From an uncultured Collinsella sp. (lineage in GTDB: Bacteria; Actinomycetota; Coriobacteriia; Coriobacteriales; Coriobacteriaceae), in NCBI GenBank assembly GCA_900549335.1, contig UROJ01000064.1, forward strand, positions 1 to 8,411: a stretch of 8,411 bases of DNA, in the 5' to 3' direction. Numbering within the stretch: the stretch's first letter is position 1; the number at the start of each line of letters is the position of its first letter. Shown here in pieces: positions 1 through 5,357 of this stretch. The notes under the pieces were generated by a model. That model had not been told where the DNA came from and did not search any database. It saw nothing but the letters and a program-made list of their open reading frames with translations. The position numbers were made by a program, and so were the translations under genes.

Positions 1-399
1 GTTCGTAACGGCAAAGGTCTGCGTGAGGGTGGCGTCGCCGGTCAGGGCATAGGTCATGTTGAGCTTAAAGTGGAACGGAAAGGCCTTGAGCGACTCGGGC
101 GTATCGGTGATCTCGTACGTTACCGAGGAGCCGTCCTCCGAAACCTCGACCAGCTTGTGCTCGACGATGCGCGCGAGTCCGTGGCGCGGCATCTCGCAGG
201 TGCCGGCCGCAGACGTTGCCGTGTTGTTGCGCAGCGAGCCCACAATGGGGAACAGGATGGGCGCGTGCTTGCCCCAAAAGGCGGGGTCGCCCTGCCACAG
301 ATACTCGTTGCCGTTGAGGGCAAGGCTCGTGAGCTGGGCGCCCATGGAATCGATGGCCGCGGTGAGGCCGCCGCGCTTGATGGTAGTGACGGTAGACAT
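1..399 (-). CDS. Aldose 1-epimerase (galactose mutarotase)-like protein, 3' end beyond window
   Basis: The first 133 residues of a protein whose C-terminus lies off the left edge. It begins MSTVTTIKRGGLTAAID, followed by GAQLTSLALNGNEYLWQGDP (about residues 20-39), HAPILFPIVGSLRNN (45-59) and PRHGLARI (71-78). This is the usual opening of the cytosolic aldose 1-epimerase/LacX-like family: the substrate-facing segment EYLWQGDPAFWGKHAPILFPIVG, given here in shortened form, and a conserved basic turn before the 'HG' motif. Family members interconvert the anomers of free or phosphorylated aldoses, but the sugar cannot be told from this part. The ATG at 397-399 is supported by GGAGGAAG (minus strand, 404-411) six bases or so upstream. 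A 6-bp inverted repeat, CAATAG/CTATTG (421-426 and 436-441), sits just upstream and may be a regulator site. The 113-base gap from the next minus-strand gene leaves open whether they share a transcript. The catalytic His and Glu of the C-terminal half are outside the window. Confidence 0.85.
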   Translation of the reverse strand, partial: MSTVTTIKRGGLTAAIDSMGAQLTSLALNGNEYLWQGDPAFWGKHAPILFPIVGSLRNNTATSAAGTCEMPRHGLARIVEHKLVEVSEDGSSVTYEITDTPESLKAFPFHFKLNMTYALTGDATLTQTFAVTN

Positions 400-512
400 G
401 CTACTTCCTCCAAAAGTAAACAATAGTGTCGAGGGCTATTGTCCCACTCTTGGCGGCTGGACGGGACGGCAGGCGATTATTGAGTAGCCATAGCGGAATG
501 AGCGGCGAGCGC

Positions 513-1379
513 CTACTGGGTATCTACGTAAAGGTCGAACCCACCCTGCGGTGTGGTGTCGACCGTGTCGGGCGCCTGTGAGTTAAAGTTCACGGGGACC
601 ATGCGCTTTGAGGCACGGAAGCGCGTGCCGTCGGTGGCGACGGGCGGTTCATCGACGGTGAGCTCGTAGCCGCCGGGCTTGAGCTCGATGCCGTCACCAG
701 CGGAATTGACGTATTGATACTCGTCAATCGTCTGCCCTTTGAGCGTGCGCCCCACGATGTGGATGAGCATTTGGCTGTCGCCGCGCGCGGTGTCCCACGT
801 CGCGCCGTCCTTAACCTCGACCGACACATGCACCGAGCGCGTGCGGCCGAGCGACTGCTCGACAGACATCTCGACCTTGGCGGCATCTTTGCGCTGTTGC
901 TCCACATGGCTCCAGACATTTCCGATCGCCGAGCAAGCGATGACGCCGGCCATGAAGGCGATGAGGATGGGGCCGAGCGGCGAGCGGCGGCCCGCGTCTT
1001 CCTCGCGAGCCAAGTCGGGACGATGCGTGGGCGCGGGCGCCTGAGCGCCCTGCGAGGGCACGTCGAGAATGCTGAAGGATGCCGTGCTGTCGGGGTCGAT
1101 AGTGTGACGCGGCTGCGGGGTCTTTGCCGGCGAGATGGACATGTCGGCTGGCTCACCCAGTGTGGCCGTGGCATCGGCCTTAGCCTCATCAGCCTCGGCT
1201 TGGGCCCAAGCCTGTTCAAAGGTTAGGGGTTCGGCGGAGTCGGAAGCGGCGTCCGTCTCGACGGCATCGTTGCCGGTCTCGTCCTCGTCGCTCGATACGT
1301 CACGCGGCGCGGGCTCGTCCCACTCCTCGTCCGGAGCCTCGCCCTCGCTATACCACCATTCAAAGTTATCGATATCCAT
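513..1379 (-). CDS. Unrecognised single-pass membrane protein with acidic N-terminus and extracytoplasmic domain
   Basis: A 288-residue protein that I cannot assign to a named family. Residues 1-75 are strongly acidic and low in complexity (many Asp, Glu, Ala). Residues 76-130 are Pro/Ala-rich and probably disordered. Two arginines (131-132) precede one hydrophobic segment, PLGPILIAFMAGVIACSAIG (134-153), so the N-terminus should be inside and the C-terminus outside. Residues about 165-288 alternate like beta strands (SVHVSVEVK, QMLIHIVGRTLKG, IELKPGGYELTV). The 'LKPGGYEL' turn resembles transthyretin-like or Cna-B-like beta sandwiches, which is only a structural guess. The start ATG (1377-1379) has a moderate AAGGGG ribosome site (minus strand) upstream. 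A TATAAG on the minus strand at 1421-1426 is a possible -10 box. The gene diverges from the MFS gene. The frame is certainly coding, with strong GC3 bias and a coherent protein design, but the function is unknown. Confidence 0.8.
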   Translation of the reverse strand: MDIDNFEWWYSEGEAPDEEWDEPAPRDVSSDEDETGNDAVETDAASDSAEPLTFEQAWAQAEADEAKADATATLGEPADMSISPAKTPQPRHTIDPDSTASFSILDVPSQGAQAPAPTHRPDLAREEDAGRRSPLGPILIAFMAGVIACSAIGNVWSHVEQQRKDAAKVEMSVEQSLGRTRSVHVSVEVKDGATWDTARGDSQMLIHIVGRTLKGQTIDEYQYVNSAGDGIELKPGGYELTVDEPPVATDGTRFRASKRMVPVNFNSQAPDTVDTTPQGGFDLYVDTQ

Positions 1380-1464
1380 ACGGGGCGCCCCTTAAGCCTC
1401 GCAAATAAACACTTGCCAGCCTTATACCCCCAGATAGCGCGGGAGCTCGCCGGCACAGACAGGA

Positions 1465-1529
1465 AAACCGTCACAACATTCGACGCTTTTCCTCGTTTTC
1501 GAGATTTTCGCCGAATGTTGTGACGGTTT
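1465..1529. repeat. Palindromic element A (18-bp perfect arms)
   Basis: Arms AAACCGTCACAACATTCG (1465-1482) and its exact reverse complement (1512-1529) flank a 29-base centre, which itself contains CTCG-TTTT-CGAG. It lies in the spacer between two divergent genes, so it is unlikely to be an ordinary terminator for either. The length and perfection of the arms fit a REP-like or miniature inverted-repeat element. Its repetition elsewhere in the genome cannot be seen here. Confidence 0.85.
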
Positions 1530-1549
1530 GGGCGACTGGCCGACAGCGC

Positions 1550-1582
1550 AATGTGACAAAGGAACTGCCCCTTTGTCACATT
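1550..1582. repeat. Palindromic element B (13-bp perfect arms)
   Basis: AATGTGACAAAGG (1550-1562) and CCTTTGTCACATT (1570-1582) are exact reverse complements around a 7-base centre. The element starts 20 bases after element A and shares with it the word TGTGAC. Palindromes built on 'GTGACAAAGG...CCTTTGTCAC' recur, in my recollection, in intergenic regions of several Gram-positive genomes. That makes a dispersed repeat more likely than a specific operator, although its place just upstream of the MFS gene leaves an operator possible. Confidence 0.8.
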
Positions 1583-1596
1583 CTGTTAGAGTTGCA

Positions 1597-1609
1597 GGGA
1601 TTGAATCCC
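1597..1609. promoter_or_regulatory. Small symmetric site upstream of the MFS gene, possible operator
   Basis: GGGATT-G-AATCCC is a perfect 6-bp inverted repeat with a one-base centre, 30 bases before the chosen MFS start. Such compact symmetry suits a dimeric repressor. No regulator gene lies next to it, and no convincing -35/-10 pair surrounds it (TTGCAG at 1592 and TATTCA at 1613 are only 15 bases apart). The operator role is a guess. Confidence 0.3.
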
Positions 1610-1639
1610 GCTTATTCATGCGACATTGGAGTGACAACC

Positions 1640-2881
1640 TTGACCGCCGCAACCACGCCTAAAAGTAAGTCAACCGCTGCCGCGCTCTCCCCCGCGCGCA
1701 CCAAGCTCTGCCTGGCACTGCTCGTGCTGTTGGGATTCTCGCTCGGCTGCTCCGAGTTCGTGGTCATCGGCATCGAAAGTGACTTGGCGACGGAACTCGG
1801 CATCTCGCTTGCCACCGCGGGCCAGCTCATCAGCGTGTTCGCGCTCGTCTACGCCATCGCTACGCCGGTGCTTGCGCTCAGCACGGGGCGATTCCGCCGC
1901 TACCAGCTGCTCGTGTGCTACAGCATCGTCTTTGTGCTCGGCAACCTGGTCATGGCGTTGGCGCCCAACTTCCAGGTGCTGTTTATCTCGCGCATCATCC
2001 TGGGCTCTGTCTCGGGTGCGCTGCTCGCCGTGGGCGTGACGTACATCCCTGAGCTTCTGTCCCCGCAGCAAACTTCGCTTGCCATCTCAGTGGTATATGG
2101 TGCGTTTTCCGTGGCAATGGTCTTTGTCACTTCGATCGGCAAGTTTGTGGCCGACACGCTCGATTGGCACGTGGCCATGTACGGCACGCTGACCTTTGCC
2201 GTTTTGATCTGCGGAGCGCTCGTGGCGTTTATGCCGCGCGCCGGGCAAACCGACGAGCCTGCCACCTTTCGCGAGCAGGCGGGTCTGCTACGCGAGCCGA
2301 GCATCATCACCGGCATGCTCATCTTTTTGTTTGGCGTGGGCTCGGTCTACGTATTCTACGGCTACGTGACGCCCTATCTGGAGCAGGTGCTGGACATGGG
2401 CACTGTTCAGGCGAGCACCACGCTTATGGCCTATGGCGTGTTCTGCCTGATCTCGAACATCCTGGGCGGATGGATCGATGCGCGCTTTGGCATGAAGGCG
2501 CTGCTTGTGACGTTTGTGCTGCAGGCTGCGGCGTTACTCGGGCTGTTTGCCGTGGGCGGCACCATGCCGCTCGCGCTGGTCTTTGTCTTTAGCTTGGCGC
2601 TGCTCATGTACCTGTTCTCGGTGTCGTGCATCACGCACTTTATGGACGTGGCACGCAGCCGCCATCCCAAGTCGATGATACTCGCAAGTTCGGTTGAGCC
2701 CATGGCGTTTAACGTCGGCATCTCGTTTGGCACCGCAGTGGGCGGCACCGTGGTAAGCAGCGTTGGCATTGCGTATGTGGGCGCCGTGGGCGCCGCGTTC
2801 TCGCTTGTCGCCTGGGCGCTTACGCTGGTGACGATTAAGTTGGCTCGCTGGGAGCGCAAGCGGGCGAGGGCGCAGGCGTAG
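1640..2881 (+). CDS. MFS transporter, DHA1-type multidrug/metabolite exporter
   Basis: A 413-residue protein with about 12 hydrophobic helices, the normal size for the family. After a short polar N-terminus, helix 1 reads LCLALLVLLGFSLGCSEFVV and runs into IGIESDLATELGISLATAGQ. That last segment is the usual first periplasmic stretch of the AraJ/NepI/PbuE-like DHA1 exporters. The helix 2-3 loop GRFRRYQ is a degenerate form of MFS motif A. The C-terminus ends in a basic tail, KLARWERKRARAQA, so the protein is complete. Its job is probably proton-coupled export of a small molecule across the inner membrane; the substrate is not predictable. The open frame extends back to 1520, but that would place the start inside palindrome A. 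I chose TTG 1640 because GGAG (1628-1631) lies 8 bases before it. GTG 1631 is the alternative. There is no adjacent regulator. Confidence 0.85.
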   Translation: MTAATTPKSKSTAAALSPARTKLCLALLVLLGFSLGCSEFVVIGIESDLATELGISLATAGQLISVFALVYAIATPVLALSTGRFRRYQLLVCYSIVFVLGNLVMALAPNFQVLFISRIILGSVSGALLAVGVTYIPELLSPQQTSLAISVVYGAFSVAMVFVTSIGKFVADTLDWHVAMYGTLTFAVLICGALVAFMPRAGQTDEPATFREQAGLLREPSIITGMLIFLFGVGSVYVFYGYVTPYLEQVLDMGTVQASTTLMAYGVFCLISNILGGWIDARFGMKALLVTFVLQAAALLGLFAVGGTMPLALVFVFSLALLMYLFSVSCITHFMDVARSRHPKSMILASSVEPMAFNVGISFGTAVGGTVVSSVGIAYVGAVGAAFSLVAWALTLVTIKLARWERKRARAQA

Positions 2882-2883
2882 AT

Positions 2884-3135
2884 GCGATACTCGAGTGCTG
2901 CAGCTCCAACTCCGTGGGCCGCTACTCCGGCTACTACTACACGGTGAGCATGGCCGCGCAGGTCATCACCCCGATCCTCTCCGGCGTGGTCATGGACGTC
3001 AACCCTGCCATGCTCTTTGCCTACATCACGGGCATGGGTGTGCTCATGGGTCTCTCCGTGGCCGGCGCCAAGCACGGCGACGCCATCCTCATTGACGAGG
3101 TCCTCCGCCGCGAGGAGGCGGCCGAGGCCGAGTAG
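2884..3135 (+). pseudogene. C-terminal remnant of a second MFS transporter
   Basis: The frame beginning directly after the stop of the intact MFS gene reads ILECCSSNSVGRYSGYYYT, then SMAAQVITPILSGVVMDV, and ends in a hydrophobic helix and an acidic tail (EEAAEAE). This matches the last two helices of a sugar-porter-like MFS family common in Gram-positive gut bacteria, in which 'G(R/K)YTGYYYTFSMAAQ..TPILSG' is typical. It is not related in frame or sequence to the exporter just upstream, which already has its own complete C-terminus. Nothing resembling the other ten helices is present, and the only start (GTG 2914) has no ribosome site. I read it as the tail left by a deletion that joined two transporter genes. 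Translation of an 73-residue two-helix protein is possible but unlikely. Confidence 0.75.
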
Positions 3136-3181
3136 GGCGGGTGCCGGCGCCCTTGCTGCCGGCGGTCGCGGCTCCGGACAA

Positions 3182-3256
3182 CGTACATAAAGATGAGCCA
3201 GACCCCCGAATCCGCCCGATTTTTTTTGGGGGGGGTCTTTCTCGTCAAAATGTACG
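3182..3256. repeat. Long hairpin element C with symmetric A/A internal loop
   Basis: Pairing segments run CGTACAT (3182-3188), GATGAG (3192-3197) and AGACCCCC (3200-3207). They pair with GGGGGTCT (3231-3238), CTCGTC (3241-3246, one G-T wobble) and ATGTACG (3250-3256). The unpaired segments are equal on both sides: aaa opposite aaa, and cc opposite tt. The loop contains eight T followed by G, and the full G run is eight long, so the pairing register of the inner stem can slide. It follows the MFS remnant and precedes the acyltransferase promoter. It could act as a terminator, since T residues follow the stem, but the outer arms exceed what a terminator needs. Confidence 0.8.
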
Positions 3257-3278
3257 CTAAATCCATGAGGTATATAAT
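3250..3278 (+). promoter_or_regulatory. Likely promoter of the acyltransferase gene
   Basis: A perfect TATAAT (3273-3278) lies 38 bases before the ATG at 3317. The -35 position (about 3250-3256, ATGTACG) is a poor match to TTGACA and falls in the right arm of hairpin element C, so the element may supply or replace the -35 contact. Confidence 0.5.
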
Positions 3279-3316
3279 GGGACGCTCTGCTCGAATGCAC
3301 AAAGGAAGGGGTGGCA

Positions 3317-4072
3317 ATGTCTGGGCATGAGGAGCGCGTCTTGTCGCTCGATGGCCTGCGAGGGCTCGGGGCGCTGGTGGTGTTCCTGTATCACGTCGAC
3401 ATCATGGTCAAGCCGTTTGGCGCGGGGGGTCCGAGCCTCTTCCCTGGCACCGCGTCGGTTATGGTGTTCTTCATCCTGTCTGGCATAGTGCTGTCTCTTG
3501 TTCCCTTTAAGCACATGGGAAACGGCGGGTACGACTGGCTTGACTATTACCCAAGAAGGGTCGTCCGCCTTTGCGGGCCGCTGTTTGCGGCGATTGCGCT
3601 GGCCCTTCCTATGGGCTACGTGGCCTGGCGCCTGGGGTCCACGTCGCGCTCCGCGCTTGCCGTCGCCTACGACGCGGGCCTTCCCACTGCGGTTCATGAC
3701 GTCCTCATGCAGTTCGACGTGCTGTTCAACGTGTCCGATGGCGTCAACAACCTCTTTGGCGCGCAGCTCGCCCGCGTTGACTCTCCCGTCTGGTCCATGA
3801 GCTGGGAGCTCTGGTTTAGCCTGACGCTTCCGCTAGCCATCTGGTGCATATCAAGGATTCGCCGGACGGGTCTGGCGGTTGTTGCGACCTTTATTGCGGT
3901 GCTTGTCTCGCACTGGACGGGCTACTTTCCGCTGCGCTTTTGCCTGATGTTCTGGCTTGGCGTCATGGTGGCCCGGCGATTCGACAAAATCAAGGCCGTC
4001 AAGCTTTCAATGCTGGCCGAGCTGGCGCTGCTTGTGGCCTCCGTTGGTGTTATCGAGCTCTCGCTCGTGTGA
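3317..4072 (+). CDS. Acyltransferase 3 family membrane protein, N-terminal part, cut short by an in-frame TGA
   Basis: The frame shows the hallmarks of the OafA/OatA-like integral membrane acyltransferases that O-acylate surface glycans. Near the N-terminus stands RVLSLDGLRGLGALVVFLYH, with the Arg and the essential His at the end of helix 1, then VMVFFILSGIVLSLV (the 'F.lSGf.l' segment) and YPRRVVRLCGPLF (the basic 'RR..Rl.P.y' loop). WSMSWELWFSL corresponds to the conserved 'WSLs.E..fYl' helix. About seven of the usual ten helices are present before the stop TGA at 4070-4072. The same frame continues past it with the missing helices (see the next entry). I chose ATG 3317 over GTG 3311 because AAGGAAGG (3302-3309) is properly spaced from it. 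With a good promoter and ribosome site it is probably still translated as a 251-residue protein, likely without normal activity. Confidence 0.8.
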   Translation: MSGHEERVLSLDGLRGLGALVVFLYHVDIMVKPFGAGGPSLFPGTASVMVFFILSGIVLSLVPFKHMGNGGYDWLDYYPRRVVRLCGPLFAAIALALPMGYVAWRLGSTSRSALAVAYDAGLPTAVHDVLMQFDVLFNVSDGVNNLFGAQLARVDSPVWSMSWELWFSLTLPLAIWCISRIRRTGLAVVATFIAVLVSHWTGYFPLRFCLMFWLGVMVARRFDKIKAVKLSMLAELALLVASVGVIELSLV

Positions 4073-4423
4073 CATCCCGGTGGGGTCCTCGAGGCGTTGA
4101 AGTCCACCGCCATGAACGCGGCCTGCCTGGTGGTGGTTGTCGTCGCGATTGCCGACGGGTTCACGCGCCGTGCGCTCTCTGCGGCCCCCATGGTCTTTTT
4201 GGGAAAGGTGTCGTACAGCCTCTACCTTACCCACGCCATGGTCATCGGTGCGCTCGTTGCCCTGCTGCCCCGGCTCGGGATTGTCGACCCGCTCGCGATT
4301 GCCGCGGTCTCGCTGCCCGCAAGCATGCTCGTCTCCGTTGTGTTCTGGCGCATAATCGAGGTTCCCAGCATGAACCTGTCGCGCTCGCTGGCATCGTCAG
4401 GGCCTAGGGACGCCGTTCGATAA
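4073..4423 (+). pseudogene. C-terminal part of the interrupted acyltransferase
   Basis: This continues the acyltransferase frame without any shift. After the TGA come HPGGVLEALK, a hydrophobic helix (ACLVVVVVAIADGF), FLGKVSYSLYLTHAMVIGAL and VFWRIIEVPSM. 'FLGk.SYslYL.H' and the closing '.iE.Ps' helix are characteristic of the last helices of acyltransferase 3 proteins. A single base change at 4070-4072 (for instance CGA or TGG to TGA) explains the split, giving an original protein of about 369 residues. No convincing ribosome site precedes the internal starts (TTG 4097, ATG 4112), so separate translation is doubtful. A sequencing error is the main alternative. The stop TAA (4421-4423) lies 36 bases before the phosphatase gene. 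Confidence 0.8.
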
Positions 4424-4459
4424 TGCGTCGTACTTGGCTTCGTTTGGAGAGAGCTGGTC

Positions 4460-4924
4460 ATGAATAGCCCAAAGTCCGTCCACCGCGTTCTCTTTGTCTG
4501 CCATGGGAACATCTGCCGCTCGACGATGGCCGAGTCGGTGTTTACCGAGCTCGTGCGCCGCGCTAGGCGCGAGGCGGAGTTTGTCATCGATTCCGCGGCG
4601 ACCTCGACCGAGGAGATTGGCAACCCGCCGCACCGTGGCACCGTCGCCAAGCTGCGCGAGGTCGGGGTTCCCGTCGTTGCGCACCGTGCCCGTCAGGTGC
4701 GTCGCGCAGAGTATGGCAACTGGGACCACATTGTCTATATGGATGCTGAGAACGCGCGTGGCCTGCGTCGCATCTTTGGCGACGACCCCGACGGCAAGAT
4801 TACGCGCTTGCTCGATTGGACCGAACGCCCCGGCGACGTGGCCGACCCCTGGTACACCGGCAACTTCGATGCCACCTACCGCGACGTGCTCGCCGGTTGT
4901 ACCGCTATGCTCGAGCAGCTGTAG
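4460..4924 (+). CDS. Low-molecular-weight protein-tyrosine phosphatase
   Basis: A 154-residue cytosolic phosphatase of the family's usual size. The P-loop CHGNICRS starts at Cys14, the nucleophile that forms the phosphocysteine, with Arg20 binding phosphate (C-x5-R). Asp129-Pro130 in DVADPWYTG is the general-acid loop of the family ('DP(W/Y)'), followed by the normal aromatic residues. Between them, DSAATSTEEIGNPPH matches the usual 'sAgt...G...dp' stretch. GGAGAGAG (4446-4453) gives a good ribosome site. The gene follows the acyltransferase by 36 bases and is probably co-transcribed with it. LMW phosphatases often pair with tyrosine kinases and export enzymes in capsule or exopolysaccharide loci. 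No kinase is visible here, so the physiological target is unknown. Confidence 0.95.
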   Translation: MNSPKSVHRVLFVCHGNICRSTMAESVFTELVRRARREAEFVIDSAATSTEEIGNPPHRGTVAKLREVGVPVVAHRARQVRRAEYGNWDHIVYMDAENARGLRRIFGDDPDGKITRLLDWTERPGDVADPWYTGNFDATYRDVLAGCTAMLEQL

Positions 4925-4961
4925 GCAAGCGAGGTCGCGAGCCACGCCTTCGGCGCGAAAT

Positions 4962-5025
4962 GAGCGTGGAAAATCTCCCACTTTGAGCGTTCGAGTGCGC
5001 TCTAAACGGGAGAAAATCCACGCTC
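4962..5025. repeat. Hairpin element D between convergent genes, possible bidirectional terminator
   Basis: Segments GAGCGTGGA (4962-4970), CTCCC (4975-4979) and TTTGAGCG (4982-4989) pair with CGCTC-t-AAA (4998-5006), GGGAG (5008-5012) and TCCACGCTC (5017-5025), around an 8-base loop. The outer and middle stems are separated by aaat opposite aaaa, a symmetric non-pairing loop like that in element C. It fills nearly the whole space between the phosphatase stop and the stop of the convergent minus-strand gene, where a two-way terminator would be expected. It lacks a strong T tract on either strand. Confidence 0.8.
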
Positions 5026-5027
5026 GA

Positions 5028-5357
5028 CTACTCGTCGACGATCTCGGCAAGCCAAACGTTCAGCGTATCGACCTCGGGGCAGCAGAACTTTGCCGTACCA
5101 GGCTCGTTGCCAGGCACGGTTCCGCCATAGCGCAGGATATCGATATAGGGAAAGCCCACGTGACAGGCCATGGCGCACATCTTGCCGCGGTCTCGGTCGA
5201 AGTCGAAGACGTCTCCCGGCTTGTGACCATGGTGGCAGCGGCACGCACCCAGCTGGTCCACGCAGCTCACGCGGATACGCGGACGCTTGCCACGCGGCGC
5301 GCCGAGCGGCTTGTTCTCGCCCGCAGGCTTGACGCCGCCCTCGCCAGCGTTACTCAT
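5028..5357 (-). CDS. Small Cys-rich TIGR04076-like protein
   Basis: A 109-residue protein with a basic, Gly-rich N-terminal stretch (1-27) and a compact domain (28-109). The order of motifs, RVSCVDQLGACRCHHGHKPGD (split as RVSCVD...ACRCHHGHKPGD), KMCAMACHVGFPYIDILRYGG and FCCPEVDTLNVWLAEI, fits the TIGR04076 family of conserved hypothetical proteins. Members have a 'GD.f' turn, a 'C..a...iyp.i..l.fGg' helix and a 'CCpD....v.f.i' end. Seven cysteines (32, 39, 41, 61, 65, 92, 93) and nearby histidines suggest metal or iron-sulfur binding, which is an inference; no reaction is known to me. Its ATG lies inside the end of the kinase gene (ATGAGTAA, 5350-5357), an 8-base overlap typical of translational coupling, and no strong ribosome site is seen. 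Confidence 0.75.
   Translation of the reverse strand: MSNAGEGGVKPAGENKPLGAPRGKRPRIRVSCVDQLGACRCHHGHKPGDVFDFDRDRGKMCAMACHVGFPYIDILRYGGTVPGNEPGTAKFCCPEVDTLNVWLAEIVDE

Noticed and set aside
400..512. Possible -10 box TATTGT (minus strand) for the epimerase gene
   Set aside because: No usable -35 box lies 16-18 bases upstream; too weak to list as a promoter.
714..1226. Plus-strand open frame (170 codons) opposite the membrane protein
   Set aside because: The minus-strand frame shows a sensible membrane protein. The plus product is Arg-rich without structure.
1591..1613. Resemblance of GCAGGGATTGAATCCCGC to a tRNA T-arm
   Set aside because: The T-loop is not TTC-type, and no anticodon arm, D-arm or acceptor stem is found upstream.
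1520..1639. Upstream extension of the MFS protein by 40 residues
   Set aside because: It would begin inside palindrome A, pass through palindrome B and lacks a ribosome site; the extra residues are not membrane or signal-like.
1618..1662. A 14-codon open frame (MRHWSDNLDRRNHA) overlapping the MFS start, as a possible leader peptide
   Set aside because: It has no ribosome site and no run of regulatory codons, and it overlaps the chosen start by chance in another frame.
2431..3300. A minus-strand open frame (289 codons) across the MFS end and element C
   Set aside because: It runs through a palindromic repeat and opposite two regions of clear transporter homology; its composition is typical of an antisense shadow.
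4070..4072. TGA as a selenocysteine codon or programmed readthrough site in the acyltransferase
   Set aside because: The family has no known selenoprotein members and no catalytic Cys at that position; I saw no clear SECIS-like hairpin directly after it. A point mutation is simpler.
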